From the NCBI RefSeq assembly GCF_024343735.1, contig NZ_RJUE01000006.1, positions 37,390 through 101,389 on the forward strand: a stretch of 64,000 bases of DNA. The letters are read 5' to 3'. The stretch is from Lacihabitans sp. CCS-44 (GTDB taxonomy: Bacteria > Bacteroidota > Bacteroidia > Cytophagales > Spirosomataceae). This document shows, piece after piece, positions 55,569-64,000 of the stretch. Below the pieces are notes generated by a model. That model saw only the letters and a list, made by a program, of their open reading frames with translations, did no database searches and was not told where the DNA came from. A program made the translations under genes and the position numbers. The first letter of the stretch is position 1, and every line of letters starts with the position of its first letter.

Positions 55569-55856
55569 ATGAACTTAGAAGAATTAATCAAAAACAACGA
55601 AGGTACGATTGTTGATGTAAGAACTCCGGGTGAGTTTATGGGTGGTAAAGTGGCTGGCTCAATAAATATTCCACTAAATGAGATTCCTTCAAAATTAGCA
55701 GAAATAAAAGCACTAAAAATGCCGCTGATTCTATGTTGTGCATCAGGCAACAGAAGTGGCCAAGCAACAGCTTATTTGAAAGCACAAGGCGTTGACTGTC
55801 ACAATGGTGGCTCGTGGTTAGACGTAAATTATTACCAAGCTCAAACGGTGTGTTAA
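55569..55856 (+). CDS. Rhodanese-like domain protein
   Basis: 95 residues from the ATG at 55569. A Met 15 codons earlier (55524) is less likely because the extension is not part of the fold. The domain has IVDVRTPGEFMGGKVAGSINIPL and the active-site loop LCCASGNRSGQA (Cys in C-x-x-G-N-R-S), then DCHNGGSWLDV. These proteins move sulfane sulfur in the cytoplasm. A terminator follows. Confidence 0.9.
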   Translation: MNLEELIKNNEGTIVDVRTPGEFMGGKVAGSINIPLNEIPSKLAEIKALKMPLILCCASGNRSGQATAYLKAQGVDCHNGGSWLDVNYYQAQTVC

Positions 55857-55881
55857 AATTTAGATAAATAGCTTTTTAAGC

Positions 55882-55916
55882 ACAAAATGCTCTAGTTTTA
55901 GGGCATTTTGTTTTTA
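55882..55916 (+). terminator. Rho-independent terminator
   Basis: A 12-bp stem (55882-55893 with 55900-55911, one G-U pair) with a 6-nt loop, then a T-run. It ends the rhodanese gene, directly before the methyltransferase. Confidence 0.8.
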
Positions 55917-55920
55917 TTTT

Positions 55921-56529
55921 ATGCCTATGAAAGAATTTTGGAACGAACGTTACTCTGAAAAAGAATATGTTTATGGCGAAAGACCAAACGAATATTTAAA
56001 GGAACAACTCCTAAAACTTTCGCCCGGAAAAATCCTTTTGCCCTGTGAAGGAGAAGGAAGAAATGCCATTTTCGCTGCCTTAAGCCACTGGAAGACCTTT
56101 GCCTGTGATTTTAGTGAATCTGGTAAAGCAAAAGCTGAGAGTTTAGCCGCAAAAAATGGGGTAAGTTTTCAATATGATGTTTGTGATATTTTAGAATATC
56201 AAGCACCTGAGGAGAGTTTCGATGTAATCGCACTAATTTTTGCCCATTTCCCAGAAAATATCAGAAAAACCATACACCAAAAGTTACTAGCCCTAGTAAA
56301 ACCTGGTGGAGTAATAATCTTAGAAGGATTCAATAAAAAACAATTGGGAAAATCTTCGGGTGGGCCAAAGTCTTATGAAATGCTTTTTGAGAAAGAAATC
56401 TTGATAAAAGATTTTGAAAAATGTGAGATAGAAGAGTTAGAAGAAAAAACTGTATTTTTATCAGAGGGTCATTTTCATGATGGAGAGGCAGAACTTATAA
56501 GAGGTGTTTTTAGAAAGAAATTTCAATAA
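55921..56529 (+). CDS. Class I SAM-dependent methyltransferase, TehB/thiopurine-like
   Basis: 202 residues (or 200 from the second Met at 55927). FWNERYSEKEYVYGERPNEYL precedes motif I, ILLPCEGEGRNAIFAA, then CDFSESG, YDVCDILEY and LVKPGGVIILEGF. The F-W-x-x-R-Y start with Y-G-x-x-P-N is typical of TehB-like and tellurite or thiol S-methyltransferases. Substrate unknown. No promoter match was found in front of it. Confidence 0.85.
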   Translation: MPMKEFWNERYSEKEYVYGERPNEYLKEQLLKLSPGKILLPCEGEGRNAIFAALSHWKTFACDFSESGKAKAESLAAKNGVSFQYDVCDILEYQAPEESFDVIALIFAHFPENIRKTIHQKLLALVKPGGVIILEGFNKKQLGKSSGGPKSYEMLFEKEILIKDFEKCEIEELEEKTVFLSEGHFHDGEAELIRGVFRKKFQ

Positions 56530-56597
56530 TATTCACAATTTGTGGAACACATTGGCGTTGGTTTTTTGTTATAAATTCATCCAAAATTCTAATAAAA

Positions 56598-57479
56598 ATG
56601 GTAGCTAAAAAATCAATTTCGTTAGATTTAAATAACCACATTGATGTGGTTGAAAACATCTCCAGAGAGGACTTTCAGAAATACTACATGATTCCTCAGC
56701 GTCCAGTAATCATCAAACATCTTTATGGAAAAAACGCCAAAGTTTATGATTGGACCTTCGATTATTTTTCGAAAGAACTCGGTCACATCGATGTGGGCGT
56801 TTTTGATGACGAATCGGAGCAAAGAAAAGATGATAGGTCTTACAAAAAAGCTCCCAAAACCATGAAATTTGGTAATTATTTGGAACTCATACAAGAGAGA
56901 CCAACCACCAAAAGGCTCTTTCTTTTCAATGTTTTTAAGCACAAAAAAGAGCTTCACGAACATTTCAAATTCCCTAATATTGCCGATAAGGTATTGACTT
57001 TTTTGCCTTTAGCATTTTTTGGTGGTCAAGGAGCTATAACTCGTATACACAGAGACATGGACAATAGCTGCGTTTTCCTTACAGAACTCGCTGGCTATAA
57101 AAGAGTTGTCCTTTTTGACCCGAAATATTCTCAAAAATTATATCAATATCCTTTTTCAACGCATACTTCTATTGATGTTAACCATCCGGATTTTATAAAA
57201 TATCCAGCCCTTAAGGATGTAAAAGGCATAGATTGCACCATTGGGCCTGGAGATACCATTTTTATGCCTGCCGGATGGTGGCACCACATTGAGTACAATA
57301 CAGCAGGCTTGGGATTTGCTATTCGTTCATTGAGTCCACATTTGAGCGACAGATTATTAGGCTTTTGGCAAGTGGGTATCATGACGCACATCGACGAATT
57401 CTTAAATAAATTTTTAGGAGAAAAATGGTTTGCTTGGAAAACCAGAAATGCTGAAAAGAGAGCGGAGAGGGGGTTGTAA
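56598..57479 (+). CDS. Cupin-like (JmjC-type) Fe(II)/2-oxoglutarate-dependent oxygenase
   Basis: 293 residues. RPVIIKHLYG (near 35-45), then ITRIHRDMDNSCVFLTEL with the H-x-D metal pair, and PGDTIFMPAGWWHHIEY with the distal His, form the cupin_8/JmjC facial triad and 2-oxoglutarate Lys region (YKRVVLFDPK). Members hydroxylate protein side chains, including ribosomal ones. Target unknown. A palindromic repeat follows. Confidence 0.85.
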   Translation: MVAKKSISLDLNNHIDVVENISREDFQKYYMIPQRPVIIKHLYGKNAKVYDWTFDYFSKELGHIDVGVFDDESEQRKDDRSYKKAPKTMKFGNYLELIQERPTTKRLFLFNVFKHKKELHEHFKFPNIADKVLTFLPLAFFGGQGAITRIHRDMDNSCVFLTELAGYKRVVLFDPKYSQKLYQYPFSTHTSIDVNHPDFIKYPALKDVKGIDCTIGPGDTIFMPAGWWHHIEYNTAGLGFAIRSLSPHLSDRLLGFWQVGIMTHIDEFLNKFLGEKWFAWKTRNAEKRAERGL

Positions 57480-57495
57480 TCTCCTAGGAAATATT

Positions 57496-57603
57496 GAACA
57501 CGGATTAACACAGATAAGTCACGGATTTTTTTATTTTAAATTAGGAACAGAAAATAAATCCGTCCGGGCCGCCGGTGCGGTCTAATCATTAAAATCCGTG
57601 TTC
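57496..57603. repeat. Palindromic intergenic repeat with ATCCGTG words and a G/C-rich core
   Basis: Outer arms 57496-57506 and 57593-57603 are a perfect 11-bp inverted repeat. Inside are another CACGGATTT/AAATCCGT pair and a G/C-rich core (57562-57582) unlike the AT-rich surroundings. It shares its words with the element at 51731-51830. It lies between convergent genes. Confidence 0.68.
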
Positions 57604-57611
57604 CATAATAT

Positions 57612-58631
57612 TCAAATATCTTTCTCCCAATCCACAATCGCATTGGTCATGGCTTCAAATTCTATCAAAAAACCATCGTGTCCATACGTGGAATCAATTT
57701 CCACATACTTAGCTCTTGGAATATACTGAGCGATTTTCTCTTGCTCAACAGGTGGGAATAAAATATCAGAAGTAATACCAATCACCAAAGTTTTGGCCAA
57801 AACGGTTTCTAAGGCTTTTTGAACTCCACCTCTATTTCTACCCACGTCGTGCGAGTCGAACATTTTCGAAAGTGTCCAATAAGAATAGGCGTTGAATCGC
57901 TTCAAAAGCTTCTCTCCTTGATAATTTTGGTAAGTATTGGCTCTAAAAAAATCTACCTGACCGGCATCTCGTGATTGTGTACGGTTGTAAGTTTCATAAT
58001 TTCTGTAAGAAAGCAAGGCAATCGCTCGGGCGACCTTCATCCCTTCCATACCCGCATCAGGTGTGCTAGATTCCCAAGTTGGGTCGTTAGAAATCGCCAT
58101 CCTTTGGCTCTCGTTGAAGGCAATTCCCCAAGGAGAATGAAGAGCATTGGTAGAAAATAGTATTTGTTTTTGAATAACTTCAGGCTCTATTACCGACCAT
58201 TCCAAGGCTTGTTGCCCACCCAATGAACCGCCGAGAAGATATGCTATTGAATTAATTTCGAGGTGCTTACGTAGTAATATCAAAGAATTGACTACATCTC
58301 GAATGCTGATAAACGGAAAATCATGAAAGAACTGTTGTCCAGAAAGTGGATTGACACTCAAAGCATTGGTAGAACCATAATGTGATCCGAGCACGTTGAC
58401 ACAAATTACAAAATAGTCTTTCGGATTAAAAAGTCGCTTCTCCCCTATCAGTCCGCTCCACCAATCCGACGGATTGGCATTGCCCGTAAACGCATGACAA
58501 ACCCACACCACATTTGACTTATCCTCGTTTAACTCTCCATAAGTGGTGTAGGCAAGCTCAACTTCTGGCAACCATTCTCCACTTTCTAAATGAAAAGGAG
58601 CTTCAAACTTAAACAAATGATTTTTGACCAT
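57612..58631 (-). CDS. metX: Homoserine O-acetyltransferase
   Basis: 339 residues from the ATG at 58631 (a TTG at 58640 is less likely). An alpha/beta hydrolase with VVWVCHAFTGNANP, the nucleophile loop LLGGSLGGQQALEW, and acid and base in TSDILFPP and YGHDGFLIEFE. It makes O-acetylhomoserine, the substrate of MetY. It is second in the metY-metX pair behind the SAM-I riboswitch, with a weak hairpin in the 66-bp gap. Confidence 0.92.
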   Translation of the reverse strand: MVKNHLFKFEAPFHLESGEWLPEVELAYTTYGELNEDKSNVVWVCHAFTGNANPSDWWSGLIGEKRLFNPKDYFVICVNVLGSHYGSTNALSVNPLSGQQFFHDFPFISIRDVVNSLILLRKHLEINSIAYLLGGSLGGQQALEWSVIEPEVIQKQILFSTNALHSPWGIAFNESQRMAISNDPTWESSTPDAGMEGMKVARAIALLSYRNYETYNRTQSRDAGQVDFFRANTYQNYQGEKLLKRFNAYSYWTLSKMFDSHDVGRNRGGVQKALETVLAKTLVIGITSDILFPPVEQEKIAQYIPRAKYVEIDSTYGHDGFLIEFEAMTNAIVDWEKDI

Positions 58632-58665
58632 TTTTAGCAAAAATTCAATACAAATATTATAAAAT

Positions 58666-58688
58666 GAATCCCCAAATACTGGGGATTC
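58666..58688 (-). terminator. Hairpin between metY and metX
   Basis: An 8-bp stem (58666-58673 with 58681-58688) with a 7-nt loop. The minus-strand tail is only weakly T-rich, so it may be a leaky terminator or an RNA-processing or stability site inside the operon. Confidence 0.45.
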
Positions 58689-58697
58689 TACTTAAAT

Positions 58698-60218
<1,521 letters not shown>

Positions 60219-60260
60219 AATCACCCAGCTACTGCAACAGTGAAGAATGAATTGATGATG

Positions 60261-60290
60261 CAAAACTATGAAAGTTTTTTAAATAACAAA
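60261..60290 (-). promoter_or_regulatory. Promoter of the riboswitch-metY-metX unit
   Basis: Minus strand: TTTG (60287-60290), an 18-nt spacer, TAGTTTTG (60261-60268), an exact match to the Bacteroidota form. It starts transcription about 40 nt before the aptamer. Confidence 0.72.
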
Positions 60291-60376
60291 AAAGTTTTTT
60301 GCGTGTTAAAGAGAATAAGCCTTTGGAACTTTTTCAAGACTGTTTTCGTATTTATCCGTAACCAAACGATTTCTGG

Positions 60377-61543
60377 ATGCTCGACATATTCAAAAGAAAG
60401 TCAAAAAACACCGCATTTACTTTTACACATCACCAAACACTTTCTAAAATACAAGAAAGTTGGGATTCACTTTTACCTATCCATCACCACCTTTTAAGCG
60501 AAAACCTTCATTTTCTCGAACAAAACACCAACATTCAGGGCCATTATATACAGGTTTTTAAAAATGGTAATTTTTCGGGCAATATATATTTACAAAAAGT
60601 AAAAGTTCCGATCAATAACATTGGATACTCACTCAAGAATTTTCAAAAATTAGAATGTGTCATTAATTCAATAAAAAGTGTTAGTTGTGGGTTGGATTTC
60701 TTGGTTTGTGGCAACATTTACAGGCCAAACCAGGAGGGTTATTATTTCAGCGATGGCTTGACCAAAGAAACGGTTTTTGAAGAATTCATAAGTTACATCG
60801 AAGATCTAGAAAAAGAAATAGGTTTTGCGGGCATACTTATCAAAGAGTGCAATTCTCCTTTGGTAAGGGAGGGGAAATTTACTCCAATCAAACAAGATGT
60901 GTCGATGGAGATGACCATCAATTCCAATTGGCTTACTATTGGCGATTATGTGGAAGATTTGGACAAAAAATACAGAAAACGTTTCTTGAAAATCCAAGAA
61001 TCGGGAGCGGAATTGCAGAAAAGAGAGCTAAGTTCAAATGAGCTATTGATGTTTCAAAACAAAATGTTTGAGCTTTATAATCAAGTATATAGCACACAAG
61101 AATTTAAATTGACCGATATTTCTGACACTTATTTTATAAACCTCAAGAATGTTTTGGGCGAGAAACTTAAAATTTATGGTTTCTTTAGAAATGACGAACT
61201 GTTGGCGTTTACCACACATATTTATAATGAAAAACAGCAGATGGAGATTCATTATATCGGCTTAAATTATGATTTTAACAAAAAGTATAATTTATACTTC
61301 AATATTCTACAATTTGGCTTAGAAAAAGCGATTATTGACAAACAAGAATCTTTGGAATTGGGCAGAACTGCACACGTAGCTAAGGCGAGTTTGGGTGCAA
61401 AACCAACACCAAATTATAATTACGTTTATTTCAAAAAGCACATTTACAGTTGGAGTTTTCAGCTGTTTTTGAGGAAAATGTACAACAACATTGAGTCTGA
61501 ATGGCAAACCCGAAGCCCGTTTGCGGCTGGGGTAGAAGTGTAA
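60377..61543 (+). CDS. GNAT/FemAB-like acyltransferase
   Basis: 388 residues with a C-terminal GNAT-like fold (about 195-365): a YVEDLDKKYRKRFLKIQESG helix, KIYGFFRNDELLAFTTHIYN and MEIHYIGLNYDFNKKYNLYF, then LELGRTAHVAKASLGAKP. The layout is like FemAB/BioF2-type N-acyltransferases, which add an amino acid or acyl group in the envelope. The N-terminal half is not recognised. It is divergent from metY and next to the tandem-paralogue array. Confidence 0.65.
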   Translation: MLDIFKRKSKNTAFTFTHHQTLSKIQESWDSLLPIHHHLLSENLHFLEQNTNIQGHYIQVFKNGNFSGNIYLQKVKVPINNIGYSLKNFQKLECVINSIKSVSCGLDFLVCGNIYRPNQEGYYFSDGLTKETVFEEFISYIEDLEKEIGFAGILIKECNSPLVREGKFTPIKQDVSMEMTINSNWLTIGDYVEDLDKKYRKRFLKIQESGAELQKRELSSNELLMFQNKMFELYNQVYSTQEFKLTDISDTYFINLKNVLGEKLKIYGFFRNDELLAFTTHIYNEKQQMEIHYIGLNYDFNKKYNLYFNILQFGLEKAIIDKQESLELGRTAHVAKASLGAKPTPNYNYVYFKKHIYSWSFQLFLRKMYNNIESEWQTRSPFAAGVEV

Positions 61544-61545
61544 AT

Positions 61546-62748
61546 TTATTCCTTAATAATATTGGCTTTTTCGATAATTTGTTTGGCAATATCACAACTT
61601 GGAACGGTGGTTTCTTCCATTTGGGCATCCGAACTCATTGAAAAGTAACTGTTTTTCAATATTTTATATTTTGCTTTTTCAAATATCAGATTACTATCCC
61701 CATACTGTAATTCTTCAACTGTCCGTTGACTTTCAGCATCCAAATTCTGCCCTGTCCTTTTGTAATAAAACAAGGAGTACGTTTTTTCTTTTAAGTCGAG
61801 CGAGCAGTTTTCAATATTCTCAATATTGATTTTAGTAAATAGTAATTTATTGTCTGATTTATAGCCAAAAAGAAGTTTCAAAGCCAAGTCACGATGTATT
61901 TTACCTTGACTTACTGACTCCAGAATTTTATAATCAAATTCTTTTTTCTTTTCATCCGAAATAGCCGAAAAAGGCTTGTAATCATTAAAATAATCTCTGT
62001 CCGATGGAAAGTTCATTCGAAACTTGTATTTATCAATGTAACGAGCATAGTAGTTTCTCAAAAAACCTGAGCTCTCTACAAACATAGTTTCCTCACTCAC
62101 AAAACCATTTTCGATAACGAAATCTACCAAAGCTCTTTGGGCTTTAGTAAATAACTCATTACTAACAATACCACTAATCGTATCCTTCAACGTGGTTTCT
62201 TCTTGTGTTAATTCATTTTCGAGTTTATTATTTCGTAAATCTCTCGTAATTAGAATTCCTTGTTTACCTCTTTGATCAACATAAAAAGCCAATGTATTGG
62301 CTTTGAGAGAATCATAAGCATCATCAAAAAATTGCATTTTTCCCAACAAAGCTGCCGAAACTTGTTCCTGCTGCATACTTTGAATTTGCTCATAGGAGAA
62401 TTTGTAATTACTCCACTGGCTTTTAATGTTGTCAAGCATAAAAACCTCTTTTTCCTCTAAAGAGCTTACAGTAATTCCCTTCCTCGCCAATTTCAAAAGC
62501 AAAGGCTTAGCACCTTCAAAGTCATTCACAAGAAATTTACAGGCCACGGCATTAAAAATATCTCTAGCCAATGGTGTTTTTACTGCCGAAAATGCAGTTT
62601 GATATTCTGTAAAAGCAGTTTGATAATCATCCTTGGTGATGGCCATTTCGGCCCGATTAATGACTGGATAATATTCCTTTCTAAAATCTAGTTGGGCGAA
62701 AACTTGGTTTGTTATAAATAATGTGCAGACAATAATGAGGTTTTTCAT
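61546..62748 (-). CDS. Exported 400-residue protein, member of a tandem paralogue array
   Basis: 400 residues with a signal peptide (1-18, ending VFAQ) and two TPR-like helices near residues 30-90. A middle part (about 90-275) differs from its neighbour. The C-terminal part (about 275-400; KIHRDLALKLLFGY, LFTKINIENIENC, EELQYGDSN) is nearly the same in both. I do not recognise a family. It follows the neighbour by only 5 bp, so they are in one transcript. Periplasmic or surface place is inferred from the signal. Confidence 0.75.
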   Translation of the reverse strand: MKNLIIVCTLFITNQVFAQLDFRKEYYPVINRAEMAITKDDYQTAFTEYQTAFSAVKTPLARDIFNAVACKFLVNDFEGAKPLLLKLARKGITVSSLEEKEVFMLDNIKSQWSNYKFSYEQIQSMQQEQVSAALLGKMQFFDDAYDSLKANTLAFYVDQRGKQGILITRDLRNNKLENELTQEETTLKDTISGIVSNELFTKAQRALVDFVIENGFVSEETMFVESSGFLRNYYARYIDKYKFRMNFPSDRDYFNDYKPFSAISDEKKKEFDYKILESVSQGKIHRDLALKLLFGYKSDNKLLFTKINIENIENCSLDLKEKTYSLFYYKRTGQNLDAESQRTVEELQYGDSNLIFEKAKYKILKNSYFSMSSDAQMEETTVPSCDIAKQIIEKANIIKE

Positions 62749-62753
62749 AGGAT

Positions 62754-63956
62754 TTAGTCTTGGATTATGGTGGCCTTTTCAATAATTTGTTTGGCAATAT
62801 CACAATTGGGCACAGTTGTTTCTTCCATTTGAGCATCCGAACTCATTGAAAAGTAACTGTTTTTCAGTATTTTATATTTTGCTTTCTCAAATATCAGATT
62901 ACTATCTCCATACTGTAATTCCTCTAGTGTGCGTTGACTTTCGTCGTCCAAAGTTTGCCCAGTCTTTTTGTAATAAAACAAGGAGTACGTTTTTTCTTTT
63001 AAGTCGAGTGAGCAGTTTTCAATATTCTCGATATTGATTTTAGTAAAAAGCAATTTATTATTGGCTCGATATCCAAAAAGATACTTTAAAGCAAGGTCAC
63101 GATGTATTTTACCTTGACTTACTGACTCTAGAATTTTATAGTCAAATTCTTTTTTCTTTTCATCCGAAATAGCCGAAAAAGGTTTTACTTCCGTTGAATA
63201 ACCCCCTCCATAACGAAAATCCATTCGAAATCTATACTTTTCAATATTCCAAGCGAATGAATTCCTCAAAAAATCGGAGTCCTCTACAAACATACCTTCT
63301 TCAGCAACAAACCCCTCAGAAATTACATATTCCACTAAGGTTTTCTGAGCTTTAATAAATAATTCATTGCTTACCCCAGCCATTAATAGATAATTTGCAT
63401 CTAATTCTTTTTTAGTCAAAGCTTTGTTTGTTCTCGAAGAATTCAAATCCTTTGACAATATTTGCTGGCCTTTCCCATCTTCACCCAGGAAAAAAGTCAC
63501 GGAATTTACGTTTAAAGTATCATATACACTATTATACAAAGTTAATTTATCGGACAGTCCAACAATAATTTTCTCTTGCTGCATGCTTTGAATTTGCTCA
63601 TAAAGAAACTTAAAACTATTCCATTGACTTCTTATATTATCCATCAAAAACACTTCCTTTTTCTCCAATGTGATGGTAGAAATTCCCTTCCTCGCCAATT
63701 TCAAAAGCAAAGGTTTAGCTCCTTCAAAGTCATTCAGAAGAAATTTGCAGGCCACGGCATTAAAAATATCTCTAGCCAATGGTGTTTTTACTGCCGAAAA
63801 TGCAGTTTGATATTCTGTAAAAGCAGTTTGATAATCATCCTTGGTGATGGCCATTTCGGCCCGATTAATGACTGGATAATATTCCTTTCTAAAATCTAGT
63901 TGGGCGAAAACTTGGTTTGTTATAAATAATGTGCAGACAATAATGAGGTTTTTCAT
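62754..63956 (-). CDS. Exported 400-residue protein, second member of the tandem array
   Basis: Exactly 400 residues, like its neighbour. Its first 73 or so residues are the same as in the copy at 61546, and the DNA is identical over about 220 bp (63748-63968 against 62540-62760). The middle part differs strongly (for example VDQRGKQGILI against LGEDGKGQQIL). The C-terminal third is again near-identical. This pattern suggests recent duplication with gene conversion at the ends, or selection for change in the middle. Function unknown. Confidence 0.75.
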   Translation of the reverse strand: MKNLIIVCTLFITNQVFAQLDFRKEYYPVINRAEMAITKDDYQTAFTEYQTAFSAVKTPLARDIFNAVACKFLLNDFEGAKPLLLKLARKGISTITLEKKEVFLMDNIRSQWNSFKFLYEQIQSMQQEKIIVGLSDKLTLYNSVYDTLNVNSVTFFLGEDGKGQQILSKDLNSSRTNKALTKKELDANYLLMAGVSNELFIKAQKTLVEYVISEGFVAEEGMFVEDSDFLRNSFAWNIEKYRFRMDFRYGGGYSTEVKPFSAISDEKKKEFDYKILESVSQGKIHRDLALKYLFGYRANNKLLFTKINIENIENCSLDLKEKTYSLFYYKKTGQTLDDESQRTLEELQYGDSNLIFEKAKYKILKNSYFSMSSDAQMEETTVPNCDIAKQIIEKATIIQD

Positions 63957-63961
63957 AGGAT

Positions 63962-64000
63962 TTAGTCTTGGATTATGGTGGCCTTTTCAATAATTTGTTT
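63962..64000 (-). CDS. C-terminal end of a third tandem copy, cut by the window edge
   Basis: The last 39 bp repeat, base for base, the end of the second copy (62754-62792): the stop codon and a C-terminus reading KATIIQD. Thus the array has at least three units of 1208 bp and goes on beyond the window. Confidence 0.8.
   Translation of the reverse strand, partial: KQIIEKATIIQD

Overview
The window is a stretch of chromosome from an AT-rich member of the Bacteroidota, most likely a cytophagalean. The evidence is mixed but consistent. It has a SusC/SusD pair, proteins with type IX secretion (T9SS) C-terminal sorting domains, T9SS-associated proteins (DUF5103 plug-like and DUF4835/PorD-like), DUF1599, DUF2851, DUF2805 and GWxTD-domain genes, and promoters of the Bacteroidota form TTTG-N18-20-TAnnTTTG. 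Placement below phylum is inference from gene content. No rRNA, tRNA, CRISPR array, complete insertion sequence or prophage was seen.

Layout. 0-2.5 kb: the 3' part of a low-complexity Asn/Ser/Tyr/Gly protein and an outer-membrane barrel protein. 2.5-7.8 kb: a surface-polysaccharide cluster on the minus strand (GT2 glycosyltransferase, two SDR epimerases, a large GT-C-like membrane protein). 7.8-10.9 kb: aroK, a DoxX/MauE-like protein, DUF1599 and divergent folP. 11-21 kb: two paralogous fibronectin-III proteins exported by T9SS, then SusC, SusD and an uncharacterised lipoprotein. 21-30 kb: an ABC-F ATPase with the T9SS plug-like gene, a peroxiredoxin, a LolD/MacB-type ABC module with His-rich loops and a DUF3299-like partner, a LytTR regulator and citrate synthase. 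30-35 kb: rny, zapA, a coiled-coil protein and pheT. 35-41.6 kb: an FAD/Fe-S oxidoreductase, an SDR, porD-like and coaBC. 41.6-44 kb: an accessory island with an unrecognised two-gene locus and a broken HxlR regulator. 44-57.5 kb: VanZ-like, cca, DUF2851, pyrF, rfbC, rlmB, GWxTD, a truncated globin, MOSC, a channel-like protein, a RelE/ParE toxin-antitoxin pair, a second ABC-F, rhodanese, a methyltransferase and a JmjC-like protein. 57.6-60.3 kb: metY-metX behind a SAM-I riboswitch. 60.4-64 kb: a GNAT/FemAB-like protein and a tandem array of near-identical 400-residue exported proteins that runs off the right edge.

The best candidate for an undescribed system is at 41.8-43.5 kb. It has a strong promoter, a structured leader of about 180 nt, a protein built of 52-residue tandem repeats, and a small overlapping second gene. 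The end of the first protein and the start of the second carry the same His-His/Gly motif. Other items worth following are the tandem paralogue array at 61.5-64 kb, a channel-like protein with no K+ filter at 52.4 kb, a possible structured RNA at 35.1-35.3 kb, and several palindromic intergenic repeats (39.2, 51.7 and 57.5 kb).
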